NCBI RefSeq assembly: GCF_011764565.1 | Contig: NZ_AP022871.1 | Location: forward strand, 4,154,320-4,218,319 | From: Phytohabitans suffuscus | Lineage (GTDB): Bacteria > Actinomycetota > Actinomycetes > Mycobacteriales > Micromonosporaceae | DNA: 64,000 nt | Direction: 5' to 3' | Part shown: positions 45,583 through 54,195 of the stretch, piece by piece | Layout: every line of letters starts with the position of its first letter | Numbering within the stretch: the first letter of the stretch is position 1 | Position numbers and translations under genes: made by a program | Notes under the pieces: generated by a model | Databases searched by the model: none | Seen by the model: only the letters and a program-made list of their open reading frames with translations | Told to the model about the DNA's origin: nothing

Positions 45583-46017
45583 CTAGTCGCGTCCGCGCGC
45601 GAGAAAGGCATGCCAGTCACGCCGGCACCGGTCAATAGCTGTGTCGGCGAAGAAGCCGGCCGGCAATACCACGGCGACAGCCGCCAGGATCTGCAGATAG
45701 GCACCGAAGGCAAGCCGGCGGCCGGCCGCATATCCAGCGACGCTGCCCACCAGATACACCACGCCGGTGGCCAGCGCTCCGACCACGACTGCGTAGAACG
45801 TCAGTGCTATCCATTGACTGTGTGCTGCCGGCGTACCTCGACCAGGGGAGGATGGTTGAGGTGTTGCCACCTTAGTCGCCAAATCTCGCCTCCCAAGACC
45901 TGACCGTAGATTGGCACAGTACCCCCAAACGCTTGCCAAGGTGAACCCAGAAGCTGGCATCCGAGGGTCGAAATCTTTCCGCTGCGTAGGTTGTCGCTGT
46001 TCAACTATTGCGGTCAA
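45583..46017 (-). CDS. Small membrane protein, unrecognised
   Basis: Up to 144 residues; the convincing part is the last 80, with two hydrophobic helices (IALTFYAVVVGALATGVVYL and AYLQILAAVAVVLPAGFF) and the tail DTAIDRCRRDWHAFLARGRD. The start is uncertain. It converges on the neighbouring membrane-protein gene with no spacer. Confidence 0.45.
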   Translation of the reverse strand: MTAIVEQRQPTQRKDFDPRMPASGFTLASVWGYCANLRSGLGRRDLATKVATPQPSSPGRGTPAAHSQWIALTFYAVVVGALATGVVYLVGSVAGYAAGRRLAFGAYLQILAAVAVVLPAGFFADTAIDRCRRDWHAFLARGRD

Positions 46018-46134
46018 TCTGGCGACTTACCGACAGTGAGCACTCTGGTCTGACAATCCATCGACTTCTATACTGACCGTGAGTGAGCCTGCAGTGACAT
46101 GCCTGGCACGATGAGTATGCGGCAGGAACCCGAC

Positions 46135-46392
46135 ATGACCTTGTTAAAGATCCACTTCGATGCGTCATTGCCGAGCCCTTCAACCGGCGCTGGCTGTGCC
46201 CTGTCGTGGCGCAAGAGCACGAGGAGTGGCAAGAGCGGCTGCGTTGAGGTTGCCCGATCATCGCAGCACGTCTTCGTCAGGGACTCCACGTCTCCGCGGG
46301 GCCCCGTCATCGCCTTCGCTACCCAACAGTGGAGGCGCTTCACCCAGGCTGTCAAAGATGGGAGCCTCTCTGCGGCAACGCGTACGAGCTGA
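46135..46392 (+). CDS. DUF397 family protein
   Basis: This 85-residue protein has the DUF397 signature: LSWRKSTRSGKSGCVEVARS, then VFVRDSTSPRGPVIAFATQQWRRF trimmed at the usual end. Partners are XRE/DUF5753 proteins such as the one at 44039. AGGAAC lies 8 bp before the ATG at 46135; an earlier in-frame ATG exists at 46099. Confidence 0.85.
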   Translation: MTLLKIHFDASLPSPSTGAGCALSWRKSTRSGKSGCVEVARSSQHVFVRDSTSPRGPVIAFATQQWRRFTQAVKDGSLSAATRTS

Positions 46393-46633
46393 CGGTGCAC
46401 CAAGGTGTGTCGGCCATCGGTGTGGAGGCCGGCCACAGATCCATGGTGGACCCGACGGTCCTCCATAGATGTGTCCACCGCGATCGGCGCAGCGATGCTG
46501 CGGCGTCGAAGGTACGGAATCGTCCGGGTCATGGGCCGACCCTCTCGATAGAGCTGCGTTGGTCCAAGCCGCCCAGCGCTGCTATTTGTGGTGTCGCTCC
46601 GCCAAGGTCCCCGCGGTGCTGTCACACGCGGTC

Positions 46634-48880
46634 TCAGCCGGCGGGGGAGGGTAGGGAGGCGAGTTCGGCCAGGCTCGTCCACGCGCCCGGTACGTCGAGC
46701 GCGCGGGCGGCGTACGCGAGGTTCAGGAGGTCTTCGCTGAGATAGCGGTCGTACTTGTCGTGGGCCTTGGCGCGTACCGTGGCGGCGAGGGCTACCGGGT
46801 CCGGCGCTGGTTCGGCGGCGAGCTTCCGGACCACGTCGAGGAGCTGAGCCGGCGAACAGTTCCCGGCGGTGATGGCCAGTCCGTCCTGCCCGATGTGGAG
46901 GCCGTGCCCGGCGAGGACGACGGCGAGGGTGTTCATGATCCGATCGCCCCGCCACGGGAAGAGGACGGTCTCCGGGCCCCGGGAGAAGACCCGGTGGGTG
47001 GCGTGGCCGTACGCGTGGAACGCGGCTCGCCCCTCGGCCAGTAGCGTCCGCGCGGTGGCGTCGAGGTAGCCGGGGGTCTCGCTCGACCGGTACAGGCGGC
47101 GCATCGCCCGCCGCACCTCGTCGGCGACCTCACCGCCGGTGCCGGGGAAGACCGGTGGCCGTCCTGCCTCGGCAGCGGTCAGCTCGATCACTCGTTGCGC
47201 GGTGTCCACGGAGATGACGCGCCAGCGCGCGCCACTGAAGATCAGGAACGTGCCGGGCAGGATCGGGCGGTCCACCGGGAGTGAGCCCAGCGTGTAGCCG
47301 TCCGCGACCAGCCGGTAGTCGAGCGAGGTCCGGAATGAGGCGTAGAAGCTGTAGTGGCTGATCAGCCGTTCGCCTTCGCGGCCGGGCAGCAGGACGCCGT
47401 CGGCTTGTTGCTGGAGCAGGTCGTGCCGGCCCAGGTCGCGGAGAAGGGCGGCGAAAGTCGCCTGGTCGACGCGGTGGAACGGCCCGCTCGCGCACAGCGA
47501 GTCGAAAAGCTGGCGAGCGGTGGCGCCGCCGTGCTGCGCGGTGGTCGACAACACCTGCTGGACGAGCGTGGAGAGGTGCAGGCCGGTCGTGTCCGGAGGC
47601 TCGTACCAGGACGCGGTCAGCAGTTCGATCATCGCCACCGACTGGAACAGCTCGGCGCGCAGCGCGTCTGTCGGGCTGAGGCCGGGGGCGAGTTCGGGCT
47701 CCGCGACGTAGACCCGGAGCACGGCGGGGCGGCCTGGCCGGCGGCCGGAGCGCCCGAGACGCTGGCGCAGGCCGGCGACCGTCGGTGGCGCGCCAACCTG
47801 AGCGACCGAGTCCACCGAACCGACGTCGATCCCGAGCTCCAGAGTGGACGTACAGACGGCCGTTACGGGGGTGGTCGGGTCCTTGAGTCGCTCCTCGACG
47901 TGCTCGCGTACCTCCTTGGAAAGGCTGCCGTGGTGGGCGAGGAAGCCGGCCGGTACGCCTGCCCGCACGGCGCGTTGGGCGAGCATGTCGGCGTAGACCT
48001 CGACGGCCGCGCGGGAGTTGGCGAAGACGAGGTTGTCGGTGCCGCGCAGGGTCCGGAACAGGTGGTCCGCTATCGCGCCCCGGTCGGCGGGCTCCTGCCC
48101 CGGCGGTGCCGGAGCGGCCGGGTCGACGTAGCCCCGTATCTGGAGCCGGATCTCGCCGCCCGGCTCGGTGGAGGCGACGACGGCCACCTCGGGACCGTGC
48201 CGCGGCCGCAGGAACTCGGCGGCGCCGGCGAAGTCGCCGAGCGTCGCGGAGAGCGCCACCCGGGGTACCCGCCGTCCCGCCGCCAACTCGACCCGGTGCA
48301 GCAGGGCCTGGAGTTGCGCGCCGCGTTCGGTGCCGACGAAGGAGTGCAGTTCGTCGATGACCGCGTAGCGCAGCCCGCCGAAGACCCGCCGGACCCGGTC
48401 GGCGTGCCGGACGAACAGCGCCTCCAGCGACTCCGGAGTGATCAGTAACAGCCCGGAGGGTGCGCGCAGGACGCGGGCCTTGCCGGCCGCGGGCGCGTCG
48501 CCGTGCCAGCGGTGCACTCGTAAGCCCAGTGGTTCGGTGAGATCGACGATCCGGTCGTACTGGTCGTTGATCAGCGCTTTGAGCGGGCTCACGTAGAGCG
48601 CCGCGACCCCGGCGGCGGCGTTCAGCTCGTGCTGGCGGGCCAGTACCGAGCAGATGGGCAGCAGCGCCGCCTCGGTCTTGCCGCTGGCGGTGGCCGACGC
48701 GATGATCACGTCGCGTTCCCCGGTGATGATCAGCTCGGCGGCGCGCTCCTGCGCGTCGCGGAGGCGGTCCCAGCCGCGGTTGTATATCCAGCGCTGGACC
48801 GCCGGGTGATACAGCGCGTAGGCCCGCGACGGCTCCGCCGCCGGCGGCTCAGAGCCGGAACGAGGTGAGCTCGTCGTCAT
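46634..48880 (-). CDS. Lhr-like DEAD/DEAH-box helicase
   Basis: This is a 748-residue superfamily 2 helicase. Motif I is IIASATASGKTEAALLP, motif II AVIDELHSFVG, motif III RVALSATLGD. The second RecA domain has LVFANSRAAVEVYADML, CTSTLELGIDVGSVD and QRLGRSGRRPGRP. A winged-helix and C-terminal region follow, as in Lhr-type DNA helicases (BrxHI in BREX type 2 is one relative). It is the last gene of the minus-strand arm and overlaps the BrxD-like gene by 32 bp. Confidence 0.87.
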   Translation of the reverse strand: MTTSSPRSGSEPPAAEPSRAYALYHPAVQRWIYNRGWDRLRDAQERAAELIITGERDVIIASATASGKTEAALLPICSVLARQHELNAAAGVAALYVSPLKALINDQYDRIVDLTEPLGLRVHRWHGDAPAAGKARVLRAPSGLLLITPESLEALFVRHADRVRRVFGGLRYAVIDELHSFVGTERGAQLQALLHRVELAAGRRVPRVALSATLGDFAGAAEFLRPRHGPEVAVVASTEPGGEIRLQIRGYVDPAAPAPPGQEPADRGAIADHLFRTLRGTDNLVFANSRAAVEVYADMLAQRAVRAGVPAGFLAHHGSLSKEVREHVEERLKDPTTPVTAVCTSTLELGIDVGSVDSVAQVGAPPTVAGLRQRLGRSGRRPGRPAVLRVYVAEPELAPGLSPTDALRAELFQSVAMIELLTASWYEPPDTTGLHLSTLVQQVLSTTAQHGGATARQLFDSLCASGPFHRVDQATFAALLRDLGRHDLLQQQADGVLLPGREGERLISHYSFYASFRTSLDYRLVADGYTLGSLPVDRPILPGTFLIFSGARWRVISVDTAQRVIELTAAEAGRPPVFPGTGGEVADEVRRAMRRLYRSSETPGYLDATARTLLAEGRAAFHAYGHATHRVFSRGPETVLFPWRGDRIMNTLAVVLAGHGLHIGQDGLAITAGNCSPAQLLDVVRKLAAEPAPDPVALAATVRAKAHDKYDRYLSEDLLNLAYAARALDVPGAWTSLAELASLPSPAG

Positions 48881-50144
48881 CGATCGACGTGGTGAGGTCG
48901 ACGCTACCGACCAGGGAAGACCAGTGCAGGTCGGGGTGCTGTTCCAACAGCGAGAGCAGGTCGAGGAAGCCGCGGATGGTCTCGCGCGGGGTCCGGAAGT
49001 AGGCGTCGCCGAGCCGGGCCGCGCAGTGCGCCATGTACGCGGTGAGCGCCTCGTCCGGTACGAGGTACCGCGCCGGTTCGCCGCCGGCGTACACGTGCCG
49101 AAGCTTGGTGAGCAGGACGAAGATGTCTTCCGGCGCGAGGTTGCCCAACCGGATCACCGGACCGGAGTGGTCGACACGCTCGACCGAGCCGAACCGGTTC
49201 GGCGCGAGCCGGGAAGCCAGCGCGGGGTACGAGAACAGCCCTCGCCGCGGGTCCATCAGGAACTCGGGCGTGCCGCCGAACAGGAAACCGACGTGCTCCG
49301 CGCTGCCCTGCGTGGTGTCGTTGACGATCCGCAGCACCTGCTCGTAGTTCGCGTTGCGGACCGCCGATCCGGTGATCTTGTACAGGTTGACCATCTCGTC
49401 CAGGCAGACCAGGAGCCCGTTGAAACCGGCCAGCCGGACGAAACGCGCCATCAGCTTGAGGTGGTCGTAGAACGTCGAGTCATCGATGATCGTCCGTACG
49501 CCGAGCGCGGCCCGGGCGTCGACCCGGCTGGTGAACTCCGCGCGCAGCCAGCGCACCGCGTCGCCGCGCAGCCGCTCGTCGCCGCTGTCGTAGCCGCGCC
49601 AGTAGGCGCCCACCACGGCGGCGAAGTCGTACCCACCGGTCAGCTCCGCCAGTGCCGCGAGCCGGGACCTGATCGCGTCGGCCGGGGCGTCGCCGGTCGC
49701 GTTCGCCTCGTTGAGCGCTCCGGTCACGAACCGTTCCACGACGCTCGCAAGCCCGCCACCGTCGGGTCGTGCCCGAGTGGCGAGGTTGCGCATCAGTTCG
49801 GCGTAGAGACCGCGTGCCTGCCCGGACGCGGCGTGTAACCGCCGGTCCGGTGACAGGTCGGCGTGGACGGTGACGAGCCGCTTCTCCAGCGCGATCGAAC
49901 GGACGAGATGCAGGAAGAACGTCTTCCCGGACCCGTACTCACCGATGACGAACCGGCAGCCGGCGCCGCCGCCGGCGATCCCGTCGACGTCGTGTACCAC
50001 CGCTTGGACCTCGGCGACCCGGCCGACCTGGACATGCTGCTGCCCGACTCGGGGGACCATGCCCGCGCGCAGCGACGCCACGATCGCGTCCCGCTCACGC
50101 TGCCGGATCCGGCCCGTCTCGACCGGCACGGTCGGCTGAGTCAT
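48849..50144 (-). CDS. BrxD-like ATPase (DUF2791/BREX ATP-binding family)
   Basis: This is a 431-residue P-loop ATPase: FVIGEYGSGKTFFLHLVRS (Walker A near residue 70) and GLLVCLDEMVNLYK (Walker B near 245), followed by a VGFLFGGTPEFLMD sensor strand. This is the plan of BrxC/BrxD-family ATPases. It overlaps both neighbours (4 bp with the TerB gene, 32 bp with the helicase), so it is translated with them. A role coupling ATP use to the helicase is inference. Confidence 0.85.
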   Translation of the reverse strand: MTQPTVPVETGRIRQRERDAIVASLRAGMVPRVGQQHVQVGRVAEVQAVVHDVDGIAGGGAGCRFVIGEYGSGKTFFLHLVRSIALEKRLVTVHADLSPDRRLHAASGQARGLYAELMRNLATRARPDGGGLASVVERFVTGALNEANATGDAPADAIRSRLAALAELTGGYDFAAVVGAYWRGYDSGDERLRGDAVRWLRAEFTSRVDARAALGVRTIIDDSTFYDHLKLMARFVRLAGFNGLLVCLDEMVNLYKITGSAVRNANYEQVLRIVNDTTQGSAEHVGFLFGGTPEFLMDPRRGLFSYPALASRLAPNRFGSVERVDHSGPVIRLGNLAPEDIFVLLTKLRHVYAGGEPARYLVPDEALTAYMAHCAARLGDAYFRTPRETIRGFLDLLSLLEQHPDLHWSSLVGSVDLTTSIDDDELTSFRL

Positions 50145-52282
50145 GCGAGCAGCTCCTGGAATACGTCGTTGTCGACCGCGAGCGTATCGCCGTCCTCGAT
50201 GACCGGTGCGCCGACAGCGTCGATCGCGACCTCGTTCAACACATCGAGTGCACCGGCTGGCAGCACCCCGTGCGCCGCGGCGATCGACGCGAACTCGTCG
50301 CGTGTCCAGGATGGCCGGGCTGTGAGAGCACGCAGCAACGCGCTGTGCGCGACGTCGAGGCCCACGATGCGGTCGGTGCCGCCGGCGACGGACTGCGTGG
50401 CAGTGGGCGCGTGCTCCCGATCGCCTTCATCGTCGAAGATCGCGGTGAGCAGCGCGGCGGCGGCGCGGCTCTCAGCGATCTTGCGGGTGATCGCGGCCCG
50501 GTCGAGTTCGACCCCGGCGGGCCGAGCCCGGTCACCCGCCCACGGCAGCGCGTACCCGGTCGGGACAGGTTCGGCGACCCGCACCACGACCGGTCCATCC
50601 GAGTCCTGGCTGGCTGGCAGCGGGCGGGGGAGGTCGGGCGCTCCGCCGAGGCTGCGCTCGTGGAGCCGGTGGAAGACCAGATCCGGCTCCAGCGCGAGGA
50701 TCCGGTACACCCGGGTCAGCGCGGCGACGGTGGCCGGGCCGACCGCCGGGTCCGCCGCCAGCGCCACCGTGACCAGGTAGTGGCCGGCGATCTCCCGCTC
50801 GGCGGCCGTCACCATGGTGGTTTGCCGGCCCAGCCGGTCGATCTCGACGCGGGTGGTCAACAGCCAGCCCAACCGAGCCGCCAGCCGGAGATCCTCGCCC
50901 GGATCGAGGCGTAGTGCCGCCGCCAGGTCGCCGGCGGTGGCGAGCACCGCCGCCCCGAGCGGGTCCTGGGGGTCGACCGGCCGGGCCGCCGAGGCTATCG
51001 CCGCGGCGCATCGAGCGATCGCCGCCGCGGCGGGGAAGTGGGCGCCCGGGCGGTCGGACGCCGGCCGGCCGAGGCGGAACAGCACGGCCGGCCCTCGGGT
51101 CAGGGCTGGCGCGCCGAAGCGCACGTCCGGCTCGACGCCGAAATCCAGCAGCGCCAGTACCGAGAGGAGCGCCGCCGCCTCGTCCCGCGCCATGCGATCC
51201 GGCGCCGCCGTCGACCAGAACGCCCAGAACCCGGCGGCGTCGATGACCGCCCGTGGCCGGCCGTCGAGCTGCTGTTCCGCCCACACCCGCAGCGCGCCGA
51301 GCAGGCCGTGACCGGTGTCGACCAGCTCGCGGGGCAGGAGCGCCGCGGCGGCGACTGAGTCACGCCCGTGGGGGAATCTGGCCAACCACCGGCGGTACGG
51401 GTCAAGCGCCGCGGCGACGCTGTCGACCAGGCTGCCGAGCGCCCGCGCGCACCGTGGCTCCGCCAGCACGTCCGGCAGGTCCTCCCGGCACACGAGGGTC
51501 GTGGCGAGGCCGGGGCTGGCCGGCTGGTACCGCAGGCGGATACCCGGCACATCGGCGGGTGGCACCAGACCGGCGCCGTGCCGATCGTGGTACCGCAGGG
51601 CGAACATCTTGTCGAACTCCGTCGGGCAGTCCACCTCCGCGCTGCGACGTGCCAGCGACGGGTGGTGCCGGACCCATGTGCGCGCCAGGTCCGCGGGCAC
51701 CGGGTCGGACGCGGCGGCGAGCCGGGCCAGGGCGACGCGCACCCGCATCGTGCCCGCGTCACTGGGCAGCCCTGATGCCGGTGCGAACAGGTCGAGCAGG
51801 TCGAGAAGGTTGTCGAGGGACCTGGTCAGCGTCGGCACGCCGTCGCCGTATCGAGCCCGCAGACGGCGTACCTCGGCGGTGATCGCCGGCAGCTCGCCGC
51901 GTACCGCCGGGTCGTGGTCGGCGTCGAGCAGCACCCGGCGCTCCAGCCCGAAGCAGAACAGCAGGACCAGACCCGCTGGGACGTCAGCACGGCGGCCGCC
52001 GGCCAGCCAGTCCAGGTACGCCCACCGAGCCTCCGGCGACAGCAGGTGGTACGCCAGGTGCGGTCCGGTACCGGGATCGGCTGGCAGCCCCCGCGCCGGC
52101 GCGACGGGCAGGTCCGGGTTGACCAGCGCCGGCTCGACACCTGCGGGTGACGCGAGGTGTCGGCCTAGGTAGACAAGACCGCCGCGGATAACATGGGCGC
52201 CGACCGCGGCCGGCTGTCCGGGCGGGATCCACCGCCCCGCGGCGTCGTCGGACCGCTCCAGCACGGTCCTAACTGTATCCAC
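50141..52282 (-). CDS. TerB-N/TerB-C domain protein
   Basis: This is a protein of about 713 residues. The N-terminus is a TerB-N domain (GRWIPPGQPAAVGAHVIRGG, LVYLGRHL, SPEARWAYLDWLAGGRR, LLFCFGLERRVL). The end is a TerB-C domain (LLRALTARPSWTRDEFASIA, then GALDVLNEVAIDAVGAPVIE). Between them lies a long helical region. TerB domains are linked to tellurite/stress and phage-defence-type loci. I annotate from the GTG at 52282, but a GTG at 52267 is possible. Only about 32 bp separate it from the divergent plus-strand gene. Confidence 0.83.
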   Translation of the reverse strand: MDTVRTVLERSDDAAGRWIPPGQPAAVGAHVIRGGLVYLGRHLASPAGVEPALVNPDLPVAPARGLPADPGTGPHLAYHLLSPEARWAYLDWLAGGRRADVPAGLVLLFCFGLERRVLLDADHDPAVRGELPAITAEVRRLRARYGDGVPTLTRSLDNLLDLLDLFAPASGLPSDAGTMRVRVALARLAAASDPVPADLARTWVRHHPSLARRSAEVDCPTEFDKMFALRYHDRHGAGLVPPADVPGIRLRYQPASPGLATTLVCREDLPDVLAEPRCARALGSLVDSVAAALDPYRRWLARFPHGRDSVAAAALLPRELVDTGHGLLGALRVWAEQQLDGRPRAVIDAAGFWAFWSTAAPDRMARDEAAALLSVLALLDFGVEPDVRFGAPALTRGPAVLFRLGRPASDRPGAHFPAAAAIARCAAAIASAARPVDPQDPLGAAVLATAGDLAAALRLDPGEDLRLAARLGWLLTTRVEIDRLGRQTTMVTAAEREIAGHYLVTVALAADPAVGPATVAALTRVYRILALEPDLVFHRLHERSLGGAPDLPRPLPASQDSDGPVVVRVAEPVPTGYALPWAGDRARPAGVELDRAAITRKIAESRAAAALLTAIFDDEGDREHAPTATQSVAGGTDRIVGLDVAHSALLRALTARPSWTRDEFASIAAAHGVLPAGALDVLNEVAIDAVGAPVIEDGDTLAVDNDVFQELLA

Positions 52283-52314
52283 CGGGCGTATCAGCCTATT
52301 GGGGAAATCTTACG

Positions 52315-53102
52315 GTGCCACAGGCAGACTCGATGGAGGCCGCGCTCGCGGAGACCGAGCGTGAGGTGGACGCCGCGCTGCGCGGCGCGACCACCGCTGT
52401 TCGCGAGCTAAAGCGGGCGCTGGGGCGGCGCGCACGGGCCACGTCCGCGACCTACGCAAGTCGTTGGCCGCCGCGCGCGACGCCGCCGGTGGGCTCGCCG
52501 ACGGCACCCGCGGGCTCGTCGACGGCTTCGACTTCGACGAGCACGCGTACCTCTCGTCCGGCGGGTACGTGAAGGAACTGCTGGCCGAGGCGGAGGCCCG
52601 GGGTTTGTCGATTGTGGAGGACGACGACCGGTTGCTGTGCTACCCGTCGCTGCTGCGCATCCTGCCCGGCGACGCGGCGGTCGAGGTGGACAAGGCGCGC
52701 GACCGGCGGCTGCGGCCGTCCGTGCTGGTCACCGCTCTCGCCCGCGCACAGGAGCGGGGGCCCAAGTTCAAGGCCGAGGCGTTCCTGGACAGCCTTCGCT
52801 CGGCGTACGAGCTGCTCGTGTCGAGCACGGACAAGCGCGCCGACGCGGTGGTCCGGCTGGTCGACATCTGGTCGGCGTTGACGATGCTGCCCGGCCAGCG
52901 CAGCCAGTACTCCAAGCAGGAGTTCGCCCGCGACCTCTACCTGCTCGACCAGAGCGGCGTGACCCACACCACGCGCAGCCCGCGGACGCTTCGGTGGGCG
53001 GCGAGCACCGGTACCAAGGGCTCCGGCACCCTGGTCACGGTGGCCCGCAACGGCCAGCAGCAACGGTATTGGGGCGTGTCGTTCACCGAGGAGCCGCAGT
53101 GA
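52315..53102 (+). CDS. Unrecognised component of the TerB/BrxD locus, frame broken
   Basis: From the GTG at 52315 the frame reads a helical N-terminus (MEAALAETEREVDAALRG). The rest continues in the -1 frame, joined at GGGG (52422-52425), giving about 262 residues. The C-terminal half looks globular (LRPSVLVTALARAQERGPKF, YSKQEFARDLYLLDQSGVTH, QQQRYWGVSF). No family is recognised. It opens the plus-strand arm and overlaps the next GTG by 4 bp. Confidence 0.6.
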
Positions 53103-54076
53103 CGGTCGCGGCGATCGGCGCCTACGAGTACCTCGAGTTCGTCGAGCGTGAGTACCTCGCGAGCTACGTCGGGCGCGGCGGTGCGGCGGTCAAGGTCCTC
53201 TCAGTGGGCGACGACGCGGAACGCGTCCGGCTCGCCGGCGGGCTCGTCAAGGCCGGCGAGCAGTTCGAGCATGCGGCGGTGGACGCCGCGACCACCCGCG
53301 TCCACCTGATAGACCAGGTGTTCGCGGCCATCGCCCGCCAGCTCGACTGGGTCGGGCTGGCCGACGCGGTCGTGCGCTCGGCCCTCGACCGGGCGGCATT
53401 CCCCGTCCCGGACGAGCGCGATGCCGTCGACCTGGCCGCCATCGCCCGCCACCACGACATCGACGCGGCCGAGCTGTACCGCAGCGTCCGCCGGGCCATC
53501 GAGCAGATGGTGTTGCGGGACACCGAGCTGAGTCACGAGTTCCGGGTGGCGATGCTGCGGCTGTGCCAGGAGCGCCTGGGGCGCGGCGATGTGAGCGCGA
53601 CTGAGCGGGAGACCGTCATCGGCTGGCTGCGGGGCGAGCGGCTCCCGGCGCCTGATCTGCGCGCGGTCGGGCTGCGCACCAAGGTCAACCGGTACAACGC
53701 GAGGCCACTGCTGCTGTCGCTGACCCGCTGGCTGCGCATCGCCGGCCGGTCCGGGCTCGTACTGCACATCGACCTCGACCGGCTCGCCGTGACCCGCCGC
53801 CCGCCGGTGGGGCTGCGCGACGGGTTCTACTACTCCAAGGCCGCGACCCTCGACGCGTACGAGTTGGTGCGCCAGCTGATCGACGCCACCGACGAGTCCG
53901 AGGGGCTGTTCGTCGCGGTCCAACTGCCGGCGGTCCTCGTCAACGACGAGGCGCGCGGCCTGCCCGCGTACACCGCGCTGCGGATGCGGGTCGCCGACGA
54001 GGTGCGGGACCGGCAGCGACCCAACCCGTACGCGGCCCTGGTCCGGATCGGATCTCGTGGGCAGGAAGCGGCATGA
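53099..54076 (+). CDS. BrxD-related protein with degenerate ATPase motifs
   Basis: This is a 325-residue protein whose layout follows BrxD-like ATPases (REYLASYVGRGGAAVKVLS, then HLIDQVFAAIARQLDW, and a long helical middle with EFRVAMLRLCQERLG). The Walker A position reads LAGGLVKAGEQF with no GKT/S, and the Walker B strand is GLVLHIDLDRLAV without the usual DE. It is thus probably a non-hydrolysing partner of the ATPase encoded next. Start at the GTG at 53099; the stop lies in the repeated junction described at 54061. Confidence 0.6.
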   Translation: MTVAAIGAYEYLEFVEREYLASYVGRGGAAVKVLSVGDDAERVRLAGGLVKAGEQFEHAAVDAATTRVHLIDQVFAAIARQLDWVGLADAVVRSALDRAAFPVPDERDAVDLAAIARHHDIDAAELYRSVRRAIEQMVLRDTELSHEFRVAMLRLCQERLGRGDVSATERETVIGWLRGERLPAPDLRAVGLRTKVNRYNARPLLLSLTRWLRIAGRSGLVLHIDLDRLAVTRRPPVGLRDGFYYSKAATLDAYELVRQLIDATDESEGLFVAVQLPAVLVNDEARGLPAYTALRMRVADEVRDRQRPNPYAALVRIGSRGQEAA

Positions 54077-54195
54077 GTACGAAGCGAAGCGGAGTGCGAG
54101 TGCTTCGCCGTTCTTGGCAGGAAGCGGCATGAGTGCGGAGCGGAGTGCGGATGCTTCGCCGTTCTTGGGAGGAGGCGGCATGAGCGAGCTTGCGG
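54061..54195 (+). repeat. Tandem repeat of a stop/start gene junction
   Basis: Units of 56 bp (54061-54116) and 51 bp (54117-54167) and a partial third (from 54168) each contain GGAAGCGGCATGAG-type sequence: a ribosome site, an ATG and a stop overlapping it. ATGs lie at 54073, 54129 and 54180. The first opens a 19-residue frame that stops on the second ATG. Inside unit 1 GCGAAGC and GCTTCGC form a hairpin. Confidence 0.75.
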
